DNA of 64,000 nucleotides, from NCBI GenBank assembly GCA_012514505.1, contig JAAZAD010000512.1:1-64000 (forward strand), written 5' to 3'. Of the stretch, positions 41,648 to 49,496 are shown one piece after another. The notes beneath the pieces were generated by a model. It ran no database searches, was not told the DNA's origin, and saw only the letters and a list, made by a program, of their open reading frames with translations. This stretch comes from Rhodococcus sp. (in: high G+C Gram-positive bacteria). Lineage in GTDB: Bacteria > Actinomycetota > Actinomycetes > Mycobacteriales > Mycobacteriaceae. The first letter of the stretch is position 1, and the number at the start of each line of letters is the position of its first letter. A program made the position numbers and the translations under genes.

Positions 41648-44170
41648 ATGGCTGTTTCGCCCATGCGCAGGGTGTCTTTGAGAAACCTGGCAGCGCACAA
41701 GGTTCGGCTTGCTCTCACCGTTCTGTCGGTGGTGCTCGGTACTGCTTTCGTGGCTGGTTCGTTCGTGTTCACCGACACGCTGGCGCGCACGTTCGATTCG
41801 ATTTTCGAGGACACCGCAGAAGGGGTGGACGTCCGGTTCTCCACCGAAGAGTTGACCTCGCGGGGCGTTCCCATTGCCGAGATCGACAAAATCGCGGCCA
41901 TCGACGGAGTGCGAGCAGTCGCGCCGTTCGCGAGCGGCTCGGTCGTGCTCCTGAACTCGGAAGGCGCCGCCGTGCAGACCGGTGGCGCACCGACAGTGGG
42001 TGTGTCGTATCTGCCACCGGATCAGGCGCTGGCGGAACCTGATCCCATCGTGGCGGGAACCGCGCCGGCCGAGCCGGGACAGGTGGCGATCAACACGAGT
42101 GCTGCCGAACGGGCAGGACTGTCGGTGGGCGACGCCACCGAGATTCTCGTGCCGACGCGCGGAATGGTGGATGTGACGGTGACGGGCATCTACGACACCG
42201 GTAACGATACCGGTGGGTTCATCGGGGTGGCCTTCGTCGACTCCCAGGCTCGGGAGCTGTTCACGGATGGGAAGCACGTCGAATACGTCGACGTGGCGGG
42301 CAGTGGGGTATCTCCTTCGGAGCTGAAGGAGACCATCAGCGCGGCGCTGCCGGATTACCAGGTGCAGACCGGCGACGAGGTGCGGGAGGAAACCAAGTCG
42401 CAGATCTCCCAGGCGCTCAGCTTCGTCAACTACTTCCTCCTCGCGTTCGGTGCGATTGCTCTGCTGGTCGGCACGTTCATCATCTACAACACCTTCTCCA
42501 TGCTCGTGGCGCAGCGACTCAAGGAACTCGCCCTGCTGCGGGCTGTCGGGGCCAGCCGGCAGCAGATCGGCCGGTCGGTGGTGTTCGAGGCGCTGGTGGT
42601 CGGCGTGATCGGTAGTGCCCTGGGCATCGTCGCCGGAATCGGACTGGCCTACGGACTGCGCGGGCTGCTCAACGCGTTCGACCTGGGGCTGCCTGAAGGG
42701 TCGCTGCAGGTCGGGCCGCGCACGATCATCATCGCGCTCGTCGTCGGCGTACTGGTCACCACGGTCAGCGCATACGCGCCGGCCCGCCGCGCCTCGAAGG
42801 TGCCGCCGGTGGCCGCCATGCGCGAGGAGTTCGCATCCACCGGCGATTCTCTGCGGACCCGCACATTCTTCGGTATCGGTCTCGGCGCAGTCGGTGTGGT
42901 CGCCCTGGTTGTGGGTTCACAGGGGACCGGCAAAGGCGCAGCCGCTCTGGTCGGCGTTGCCGCGTTCGCGTTGATCCTTGCGGTTCTGCTGGGCGCACCC
43001 GCATTGTCGAGGCCGATCGTCGGGGCGCTAGGTTCGGTGCTGGCGAAACCCTTCGGATCGATCGGAAAGCTGGCTCGCACCAACGCGGTCCGCAACCCCC
43101 GCCGAACCGCGGCCACCGCATTCGCGCTCACCCTGGGTTTGATGCTCGTGTCGGTGATCGGGGTGTTCGGCTCGTCGGCGAAGGCCAGTGTCAACGCACT
43201 GGTCGACGTGGGAGTTACGGCCGACTACATCCTCACCGGCCCGGACATGATGGGTGTCCCGACGGGAGCAGCGCCAGCCGTCGAGAAGCTCGACGACGTG
43301 AGCAGTGCGGTGTCGCTGCACCGCTTGTCCGTGAAGATCGACGGCGAAGACCAGAACGGGGCGTCGTACGACGGTCCCCTCGATGGCGTTCTCGATGTCA
43401 CCATGGTCGACGGGACGGCCGACATCAGTGGTACCGACATGCTGGTGTCGGAGACGACAGCCGACGAGAAGGGCTGGCAGGTCGGGTCCACCGTCGACCT
43501 GGTCGACGGTGACGAGCAGACGGTCACCACTACGGTCACCGGGATCTACGAGGACACTCCGCTGATGGGTACGTGGCTGGTTTCGGACGAGGTCTATCGC
43601 GCCACCATGCCGGCGTTCTCGATGCCCGACATGCTCGTGTTCGTCGACGCGGCGGAGGGCGCGGATATTGCACAGTTGCGGAGCGAACTCGAGCAGGCCA
43701 CCGAGCAGTTCGTGGTAGTTCAGGTGTTGGATCCGGAGCAGTTCAAAGGCGTTCAGGCGCAGCAGATCGACATGCTGCTCGCCATCCTGTACGGACTGCT
43801 GGCCTTGGCCGTGGTGATTGCCGTGCTCGGAATCGTGAACACACTGGCGCTGTCGGTGGTGGAACGGCGACGGGAGATCGGCATGCTGCGTGCGGTAGGT
43901 ATGCAGCGTGCCCAGATGCGCCGCACCATTTACCTCGAGTCGGTGCTGATCGCCGTGTTCGGTGCCGCTGTCGGAGTGCTGCTGGGTGTGGCGTTCGGTT
44001 GGGGATTCGTCAGCACCCTCGCGGACCAGGGCATCGACCGAGTGGCAGTCCCGTGGGGGCAGATCGTGGCGATGCTCGTCGGCTCCGGTGTGGTGGGTGT
44101 GCTGGCAGCCCTGTGGCCTGCGAACAGGGCTGCGCGAACACGGCCGCTGGAGGCGATCGCGGACCTGTAG
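41648..44170 (+). CDS. FtsX-type ABC transporter permease (MacB/SalY-like, duplicated)
   Basis: 840-residue permease partner of the ATPase upstream. N-terminal helix in RLALTVLSVVLGTAFVAGSF, a periplasmic MacB-type domain, then an FtsX block (NYFLLAFGAIALLVGTFIIY, ELALLRAVGASRQQIGRS). A second half repeats the layout, ending in the FtsX block VVIAVLGIVNTLALSVVERR, EIGMLRAVGMQRAQMRRTIY and RPLEAIADL. Such mechanotransmission transporters push lipids, peptides or drugs outward rather than transporting across the bilayer. The substrate is unknown. Confidence 0.92.
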   Translation: MAVSPMRRVSLRNLAAHKVRLALTVLSVVLGTAFVAGSFVFTDTLARTFDSIFEDTAEGVDVRFSTEELTSRGVPIAEIDKIAAIDGVRAVAPFASGSVVLLNSEGAAVQTGGAPTVGVSYLPPDQALAEPDPIVAGTAPAEPGQVAINTSAAERAGLSVGDATEILVPTRGMVDVTVTGIYDTGNDTGGFIGVAFVDSQARELFTDGKHVEYVDVAGSGVSPSELKETISAALPDYQVQTGDEVREETKSQISQALSFVNYFLLAFGAIALLVGTFIIYNTFSMLVAQRLKELALLRAVGASRQQIGRSVVFEALVVGVIGSALGIVAGIGLAYGLRGLLNAFDLGLPEGSLQVGPRTIIIALVVGVLVTTVSAYAPARRASKVPPVAAMREEFASTGDSLRTRTFFGIGLGAVGVVALVVGSQGTGKGAAALVGVAAFALILAVLLGAPALSRPIVGALGSVLAKPFGSIGKLARTNAVRNPRRTAATAFALTLGLMLVSVIGVFGSSAKASVNALVDVGVTADYILTGPDMMGVPTGAAPAVEKLDDVSSAVSLHRLSVKIDGEDQNGASYDGPLDGVLDVTMVDGTADISGTDMLVSETTADEKGWQVGSTVDLVDGDEQTVTTTVTGIYEDTPLMGTWLVSDEVYRATMPAFSMPDMLVFVDAAEGADIAQLRSELEQATEQFVVVQVLDPEQFKGVQAQQIDMLLAILYGLLALAVVIAVLGIVNTLALSVVERRREIGMLRAVGMQRAQMRRTIYLESVLIAVFGAAVGVLLGVAFGWGFVSTLADQGIDRVAVPWGQIVAMLVGSGVVGVLAALWPANRAARTRPLEAIADL

Positions 44171-44173
44171 CGT
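44168..44173 (+). promoter_or_regulatory. -10 hexamer TAGCGT overlapping the permease stop
   Basis: TAGCGT includes the TAG stop of the permease gene and is followed by 7 nt and GTG 44181, so the HNH-like gene may also have its own leaderless transcript. Confidence 0.4.
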
Positions 44174-44180
44174 CACTGCT

Positions 44181-44624
44181 GTGAGCACACTTACCGAGGT
44201 CGGCGACAGAGATTCGTGGCGATGCTGGCTGTGCGACGAACCCGTCGATCCGGACATGTCCGTCAACGATCCACGCGGTCCCAGCGTCGACAGCATCACC
44301 ACGGCAAAGAAGGGCAAGAAGAAGCCCGGCGTGGAGCGGCTGGCGCATCGCGCCTGCAACACCAAGAAGGGCGCCGTGAAGCCTGTTGTGCCGTGGCCGG
44401 ATCGGCTGTTCGTCGTGGATCCCGCGCCGATCGTCGGTGTGGTGGAACAACTGGAACGCAAGGGCGGCCGAGTCGCCGTCGCGCGGTGCCCTGGCCGATC
44501 CGATGCCGAAGACGCAGCCGAGTGGTTGCTCGATCGCCTGTCCCGATTCGCTCCGGACCTTCGGGTGACGACGGAAATCGACGAGGTGGGCGGCGGCACA
44601 CTCCTCGTGTTGAAGACGGTTTAG
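44181..44624 (+). CDS. HNH-fold-like zinc protein lacking the catalytic His
   Basis: 147 residues. WRCWLCDEPVD and LAHRACNTKKG give the two CxxC/HxxC knuckles of an HNH (treble-clef) nuclease with the usual CN..KG ending. The central strand, which in active enzymes reads VDHI, reads PSVDSITTAKKG: the metal/catalytic His is Ser. The fold is likely kept as a zinc-binding module but nuclease activity is doubtful. The C-terminal half (KGGRVAVARCPGRSDAEDAA) is unassigned. GTG 44181 is used; the ORF-track extension is a shadow of the permease. Confidence 0.65.
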   Translation: MSTLTEVGDRDSWRCWLCDEPVDPDMSVNDPRGPSVDSITTAKKGKKKPGVERLAHRACNTKKGAVKPVVPWPDRLFVVDPAPIVGVVEQLERKGGRVAVARCPGRSDAEDAAEWLLDRLSRFAPDLRVTTEIDEVGGGTLLVLKTV

Positions 44625-44685
44625 GGAGAACGCCCGCAGGAGATCGGTGGATGCGGTTCCATGGACGCGAGACGGAAGGGGCACG

Positions 44686-45861
44686 ATGAACCTGAGCCTG
44701 ACGGATGAGGAACTCGCGTTTCGCGACGAGATGCGGACGTTCTTCACGACGCAGATACCGGAAGAGATTCGCACGCGATACGCAAACGGTGACGCTTTGG
44801 GCCGTGACGCGATGATCGAATCTCATCGGATCCTCAACGCGCACGGTCTGGCTGTTCCGCATTGGCCGGTCGAATGGGGCGGGAAGGATTGGACGCCGAT
44901 CCAGCACCACATCTGGCTCGACGAACTGCAGTTGGCGTCCGTGCCGGAACCGCTCGCCTTCAACGCGAACATGGTCGGTCCGGTGATCGCGGCTTTCGGT
45001 TCGCAGGAGCAGAAGGAGAAGTTTCTGCCTCCCACTGCGAACCTCGACATTTGGTGGTGCCAAGGGTTTTCCGAGCCGGAAGCGGGCTCGGACCTGGCGT
45101 CGTTGAAGACTCGTGCGGTACGTGACGGCGATTCCTATGTCATCAACGGGCAGAAGACGTGGACGACACTCGGTCAGTACGCGGACTGGATCTTCTGCCT
45201 CGTCCGGACCGACCCTGATGCTCCCAAGAGGCAGGCCGGTATCTCGTTCGTTCTGGTGGACATGGCGACACCAGGCGTCACGGTGCGTCCGATCAAACTG
45301 ATCGACGGGGGATACGAGGTCAACGAGGTCTTCTTCGAGGACGTCCGGATTCCGGCCGAGAATCTCGTCGGCGAGGAGAACCAGGGGTGGAGCTACGCGA
45401 AGTTCCTTCTCGGGAACGAGCGCATCGGCGTCACCCGCCTCGGCTTCACGAAGGTGCGCCTCGCGCAAGCACGTGAACGTGCCGCGCAGATCGACGTCGA
45501 CGGTGGGACCCTGCTGGACGACCCGCTGTTCGCGGCGCGGCTGGCGGAACTCGAGAACGAGATTCTTGCGCTCGAGCTCACCCAATTGCGGGTGGTGGCG
45601 AGTTCGGCGGACGGTAAACCGAACCCGGCGTCGTCTCTTCTCAAACTGCGCGGTTCCGAACTGCAGCAGGAAGCGCTGGAGTTGCTGACGGACGTTGCGG
45701 GCCAGGACTCGTTGCCGTTCTCGGCGGGCGCCGACATCGCCTCGCCGGTGTGGGCTCAGCGCACCGCGCCGACTTATCTGAACTACCGCAAGGTCTCCAT
45801 CTACAGCGGATCGAGCGAGGTGCAGCGCACCATCATCGCCTCCTCGATTCTCGGATTGTGA
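44686..45861 (+). CDS. Acyl-CoA dehydrogenase (FadE-type), subunit 1
   Basis: 391-residue FAD enzyme introducing a 2,3-double bond into an acyl-CoA. FAD/substrate motif QGFSEPEAGSDLASLKT; INGQKTWTTLGQYADWIFCLV; C-terminal YSGSSEVQRTIIASSILGL. Followed after 9 bp by a second acyl-CoA dehydrogenase gene; such pairs in mycolata often assemble as alpha2beta2 heterotetramers acting on sterol side chains or other bulky acyl groups. Whether this pair is heteromeric is inference. ATG 44686 with GGAAGGGG upstream. Confidence 0.92.
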   Translation: MNLSLTDEELAFRDEMRTFFTTQIPEEIRTRYANGDALGRDAMIESHRILNAHGLAVPHWPVEWGGKDWTPIQHHIWLDELQLASVPEPLAFNANMVGPVIAAFGSQEQKEKFLPPTANLDIWWCQGFSEPEAGSDLASLKTRAVRDGDSYVINGQKTWTTLGQYADWIFCLVRTDPDAPKRQAGISFVLVDMATPGVTVRPIKLIDGGYEVNEVFFEDVRIPAENLVGEENQGWSYAKFLLGNERIGVTRLGFTKVRLAQARERAAQIDVDGGTLLDDPLFAARLAELENEILALELTQLRVVASSADGKPNPASSLLKLRGSELQQEALELLTDVAGQDSLPFSAGADIASPVWAQRTAPTYLNYRKVSIYSGSSEVQRTIIASSILGL

Positions 45862-45870
45862 GGGTCGGAC

Positions 45871-46995
45871 ATGGACTTCGAACTCGACGACGAACAGAAG
45901 TTGCTGCGCGACACCACCCGTGACCTGCTGGCAAAGGCCTACGACCCGGAGAAGCGCAACGAGGTGATCGCCACCGATCGCGGCTGGAGTCCGGATGTGT
46001 GGCGCCAATTGGCGGAACTCGGGCTCCTGGGCCTTCCTTTCCCGGAGGAAGACGACGGTATGGGTGCCGGCGCCGTCGAGATCGATGCCGTGATGACGGA
46101 GATCGGACGCCGGCTCGCACCCGAACCGGTTCTGGACGCGGTCCTCGTTCCCGGTGGCCTCGTCGCCGACGCCGGGAGTGCCGATCAGCGGGCGAAGATT
46201 CTGCCGGCCTTGGCTTCTGGTGAGAAGCTCATGGCATTCGCGCACAGCGAGCCGGGCGTACGGTGGCCGTCCACGAAGATCTCCACGGCTGCAACGAAGA
46301 AGGGATCGGGGTGGACGCTCACGGGGGTGAAGAACCCGGTTCTGCATGGCGGTGATGCCACGACGTTCGTCGTCAGCGCGGTTCTGCCGGACGGTGGCGT
46401 GGGACTGTTCCTCGTGGCGAGTGAAGCAGACGGAGTCACGGTGAACTCGTATGCGACGCACGATGGTCTGCGGGGCGCGCAAGTGTCGTTACAGGATGCG
46501 CAGGCCGAACAACTCGGCGACGGCGGTGACGCGAGCGGTCATATCGAGGTATGCGAAATCCGCACTCACGCAGCCCTGTGTGCCGAAGCGGTCGGTGTCA
46601 TGGAAGAAGCTCTACGGCTCACCACCGAGTACCTGAAGACGCGCAAGCAGTTCGGTGTTCCGATTGCCAAGTTCCAGACGCTGACCCACCGCGCCGCGGA
46701 CATGTACGTGCTGCTCGAGCTCGCGCGCAGTATGAGCCTGTACGGGACGTTGTCGCTTGCCGCAGGTAAGAAGGACCGCATCGTGGCCTCACGTGCGCGT
46801 CTGCAGATCAGCCGCTCGGCCCGAAAGATCGGTCAGGAGGCCATTCAGATGCATGGCGGAATCGGGATGACCGCCGAATATCCGGTGGGGCACTACGTCA
46901 GCCGATTGACCGCAATCGAGCACACTCTGGGCGGCGGTGACGACCATCTGCGGGTGCTCTCGTCGGTGGTCGCGGAGCCCGTCCAGCTGCTCTGA
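45871..46995 (+). CDS. Acyl-CoA dehydrogenase (FadE-type), subunit 2
   Basis: 374 residues, partner of the preceding gene. N-terminal MDFELDDEQKLLRDTTRDLL, middle domain with a weak, less conserved FAD/substrate loop (AFAHSEPGVRWPSTKIS instead of the GxTEPxAGSD form), and a well conserved C-terminus: TRKQFGVPIAKFQTLTHRAADMY and IQMHGGIGMTAEYPVGHY. The divergent loop fits the non-catalytic or co-catalytic subunit in heteromeric dehydrogenases. The genes form a two-gene operon. Confidence 0.9.
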   Translation: MDFELDDEQKLLRDTTRDLLAKAYDPEKRNEVIATDRGWSPDVWRQLAELGLLGLPFPEEDDGMGAGAVEIDAVMTEIGRRLAPEPVLDAVLVPGGLVADAGSADQRAKILPALASGEKLMAFAHSEPGVRWPSTKISTAATKKGSGWTLTGVKNPVLHGGDATTFVVSAVLPDGGVGLFLVASEADGVTVNSYATHDGLRGAQVSLQDAQAEQLGDGGDASGHIEVCEIRTHAALCAEAVGVMEEALRLTTEYLKTRKQFGVPIAKFQTLTHRAADMYVLLELARSMSLYGTLSLAAGKKDRIVASRARLQISRSARKIGQEAIQMHGGIGMTAEYPVGHYVSRLTAIEHTLGGGDDHLRVLSSVVAEPVQLL

Positions 46996-47013
46996 ACTGC
47001 GATTTCGGAGCAG

Positions 47014-47053
47014 GCCCGGTCTGTAAAGGTCTCGAATTGGTATCGGACCGGGC
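47014..47053. repeat. Inverted repeat GCCCGGTC-N24-GACCGGGC downstream of the acyl-CoA dehydrogenase pair
   Basis: Exact 8-bp arms with a 24-nt loop, about 20 bp after the operon stop. No T-run follows. Possibly a weak terminator; low weight. Confidence 0.3.
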
Positions 47054-47082
47054 AATTCGGACGTGTCGTGCACGGGATTGGC

Positions 47083-47112
47083 GTTGCGCGTGATTAACGT
47101 CTCACGCGCAAC
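47083..47112. promoter_or_regulatory. Large perfect dyad (11-bp arms, 8-bp spacer) upstream of the small membrane protein gene
   Basis: GTTGCGCGTGA and TCACGCGCAAC flank TTAACGTC, ending 53 bp before the ATG at 47166. Arms this long are unlikely by chance; an operator for an unknown regulator is more likely than a terminator because no T-run follows. The GTGA-N8-TCAC centre is not a standard CRP spacing. Confidence 0.55.
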
Positions 47113-47165
47113 ACAACCCAGAACGAGTGGGGGAGCGTTCGCACACCGTACGAAGGAGTACCGCT

Positions 47166-47390
47166 ATGCGGTCCGCCGTTTTCAAAGCAGTCATCTGGAC
47201 TCTGTTCGCCATCGGATTGATCGGCGCCGGCCTCGGTATCGCCGAGCTGCACGTCGAATGGATAGTTGCTTCACTCATCGTCGCGTCCGTTTCCGGACTC
47301 GTCCTTCTCCGAATACGCGCTGATGCACACCCTGAGATGGAGATGGGTATCGATCTCGAGCGACCGGCTCGCCGGGTCAGCGCGGGCTGA
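47166..47390 (+). CDS. Small two-helix membrane protein (74 aa)
   Basis: Begins MRSAVFKAVIWTLFAIGLIG and continues AGLGIAEL, then WIVASLIVASVSGLVLL, so two predicted membrane helices joined by a short loop, with a charged C-terminal tail (RADAHPEMEMGIDLERPARR). No family recognised. The start is well supported: AAGGAG lies 7 nt before ATG 47166. A long dyad upstream suggests dedicated regulation. The last 14 bp overlap the converging DUF5691 gene. Confidence 0.7.
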   Translation: MRSAVFKAVIWTLFAIGLIGAGLGIAELHVEWIVASLIVASVSGLVLLRIRADAHPEMEMGIDLERPARRVSAG

Positions 47391-48714
47391 CCGCGCGGCG
47401 CACATCAGTGCCCGCGATTCCCAGATTCGACAATGACGCTCGCCGGCGCTCGATGGCGCTGGCGGCGGATGCAAAGGCGTTCTGCCAGTCCGAATCGGCA
47501 GCGCCGTGCGCAGCTTCCGTCAACAATCCGGCGGCCGACAGCGGAAAATGCGTTTCGGCCGACCTGAGCACCGTGTGATGGTTCTGTGGGGAGAATGCGC
47601 CCAAAGGACGGCCGGATCGGGCCTGTCGCGCCGCAACCTGCTCGAGCTGTGCCACCACTCGGCGCGCAACTCGCAACGGCCACGGGTGGCCCAGACCCTC
47701 CAACAGGGCGAGGCCGTCGACACCCAGAAGATAGCGATCGGCCGATCCGGAACTCACATAGTCGTCGAGCGTTCTACGTGGCACCAGAGAAGCGATGCGG
47801 CGACTCAACTGTCTGCCCTCACGCGCGAGGAACGCTTCCGCCCAACCACCGTTGCGCTGCGAAACGGTCGCACCTCGCCATGCCTCGAGCATCACCGATC
47901 GCCAGCGTTGCTCGATCGGCATCTCGAGTGCGGCTGCTGCGGAGCCGGTCATGTCTTCCCACACGCTCAACGGTGTCGCTGCGACGACCATCCGAAGCCA
48001 CCACGCACGTATGCCCTTGTTCTTGAAATGCACGTCTTCGATTCCGTCGCGTCGCGCCGAGCTGTCCAGCGATCCTGGGATTCGGATGACCAACCGCTTG
48101 CGCAACGGCTTGGTCTCGACGCGAATCCACGTGCGGGCACGGTCGGCCATGCGACTGGCGAACTGGGAATTCGGGAGGCGACGCAGCAACTGGACTGCGC
48201 GCTCGCGTACCGCCTTCACCGAATCGTCGAGTGCACGCTCGAGTAGGTTCTCGTCGGCCGGTCCAGTGCCGAGGTTCAACGCAGTGAGGAAGTCGGCGCG
48301 ATGCTCTCCCGTCTCTGCGTCCCATTCGCGTTCGAGGTGGCGGACCGCGTCCACGGGATCGAGCGTGCGAGCGACCGTGAGCCATTCGAGTCGTTCCGTA
48401 TGGGTGCCGTGGCGCCATGCGTCGTGGTCTGCGCCGGACCCGGTGCACAGGATGGCCCACTCGGGTTTGTGCGCGGCCAGCTGTTGCCCATGTGCTCCGG
48501 CGAGCGCGAGTAGGCGTGCGCGATGCCTTCGGTCGGTCATCGCGGCGTCGAGAAGGTGGGGTACGACGTCGTCGGGTGCGCGATAGGACTGGGAGGTCGC
48601 GGCGGTCAGCCATTCCTCCAACATCCACGACTTCGATTCGAGGAGGCGCAGTAGATCGTCGACAGCGGCGCGGGAGAGAACCCGCTCACTGTCGTCGAAC
48701 CGGACTGCCGTCAC
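47377..48714 (-). CDS. DUF5691-like protein, apparently orphan
   Basis: 445-residue alpha-helical repeat protein. Stretches such as LLALAGAHGQQLAAHKPEWA, GPADENLLERALDDSVKAVR and RLPNSQFASRMADRARTWI match, from memory, the DUF5691 family. Its members are usually encoded beside a SWIM zinc-finger protein, a MoxR ATPase, a DUF5682 protein and a VWA protein. None of these partners is within this window. Function unknown; HEAT-like scaffolding is a reasonable guess. Start: GTG 48714 with TAATGT 7 nt upstream (leaderless) is preferred to GTG 48720, which is only 1 nt from that hexamer. Confidence 0.75.
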   Translation of the reverse strand: MTAVRFDDSERVLSRAAVDDLLRLLESKSWMLEEWLTAATSQSYRAPDDVVPHLLDAAMTDRRHRARLLALAGAHGQQLAAHKPEWAILCTGSGADHDAWRHGTHTERLEWLTVARTLDPVDAVRHLEREWDAETGEHRADFLTALNLGTGPADENLLERALDDSVKAVRERAVQLLRRLPNSQFASRMADRARTWIRVETKPLRKRLVIRIPGSLDSSARRDGIEDVHFKNKGIRAWWLRMVVAATPLSVWEDMTGSAAAALEMPIEQRWRSVMLEAWRGATVSQRNGGWAEAFLAREGRQLSRRIASLVPRRTLDDYVSSGSADRYLLGVDGLALLEGLGHPWPLRVARRVVAQLEQVAARQARSGRPLGAFSPQNHHTVLRSAETHFPLSAAGLLTEAAHGAADSDWQNAFASAASAIERRRASLSNLGIAGTDVRRAVSPR

Positions 48715-48721
48715 GTCCACG

Positions 48722-48727
48722 ACATTA
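48722..48727 (-). promoter_or_regulatory. -10 hexamer TAATGT for leaderless DUF5691 mRNA
   Basis: On the minus strand TAATGT is followed by 7 nt and GTG 48714. Confidence 0.4.
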
Positions 48728-48738
48728 GGGCAGACGTT

Positions 48739-49332
48739 TCAGAGCGCGTAGAAGGGATCGGCGTAACGGAACGTGCCGGTCATGTCAGGTCGCCATGTAG
48801 CGAGAGGGCGAACCTGGAAATGCGAGGTCCAGGAGGTTTCGTCGGGTTCGATTCCGATCGAGTCGGCCGCCACGAAACCGAAACGCGGGTAGTAGTCCAG
48901 GTGGCCGAGGAGGGCCACCAATGGCGCATTCATCGCGTCGGCGCCGCCGAGTGCAGCATGCATCAATGCCGCCCCCACACCGGAACCCTGCTGTGCGGGA
49001 AGCACGCCGATGGGCCCGAGGGCCAGAACCGGTAGATCGCCGAGGTGCGCACGGGTGAGGCAGACGTGACCGACCACCGCTGTGTTCGGTGCCGCGGAGT
49101 CGGATCCTGTTGTGCCCAGTTCGGCGACGAGTGACAGTTCCGGAATCCAGGACGGGTGTCCCCTCAAGGTGTCGACCAGTGACACTTCGGCAGGTTCGTC
49201 ACCGTCGAAGGCATGGCGATGGACGTCGGCGATCGCCGCGATGTCTGCGGGAGTTTCCCTTCTGATGATCACCGGACGAAATGTTTCATGCGTGGCTTTC
49301 TGCCGCAAGGGAATTTCGGGCAGGGAAGACAT
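48739..49332 (-). CDS. GNAT-family N-acetyltransferase
   Basis: 197 residues. VIIRRETPADIAAIADVHRHAF opens the fold; VLALGPIGVLPAQQGSGVGAALM is the acetyl-CoA pyrophosphate loop (motif A); LLGHLDYYPRFGFVAADSIGI is the C-terminal part. It resembles the YhbS/predicted N-acetyltransferase group; substrate unknown. No convincing ribosome site exists for ATG 49332, and GTG 49272, just before VIIRRET, is a credible shorter start. Divergent from the FadD gene, tandem with the DUF5691 gene (24-bp gap). Confidence 0.82.
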   Translation of the reverse strand: MSSLPEIPLRQKATHETFRPVIIRRETPADIAAIADVHRHAFDGDEPAEVSLVDTLRGHPSWIPELSLVAELGTTGSDSAAPNTAVVGHVCLTRAHLGDLPVLALGPIGVLPAQQGSGVGAALMHAALGGADAMNAPLVALLGHLDYYPRFGFVAADSIGIEPDETSWTSHFQVRPLATWRPDMTGTFRYADPFYAL

Positions 49333-49496
49333 CAGAGCTGCTGGGCGGTAGCTGGTTGCCGATCTTCCAGGGTGGATTCGGGTCGTGTTTCGGGAGCGAA
49401 GAACCCGCAGGTACTCGTGTATTACCGGTTACAGTGGCGAGGTGCACCCATTTGCGCAACGTTCGCTGGCTACCCGAGGGAATGGAGACACCTTTC

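Noticed and set aside
43028-44599. 523-aa minus-strand ORF
   Set aside because: His/Arg-rich shadow antisense to the FtsX permease and HNH-like genes.
44296-46482. 728-aa minus-strand ORF
   Set aside because: Runs antisense through both acyl-CoA dehydrogenase genes; no recognisable domain.
47087-47108. CRP/GlxR site in the centre of the 11-bp-arm dyad
   Set aside because: Half-sites GTGA and TCAC are 8 bp apart instead of the required 6 between TGTGA and TCACA, so it was kept only as an unassigned dyad.
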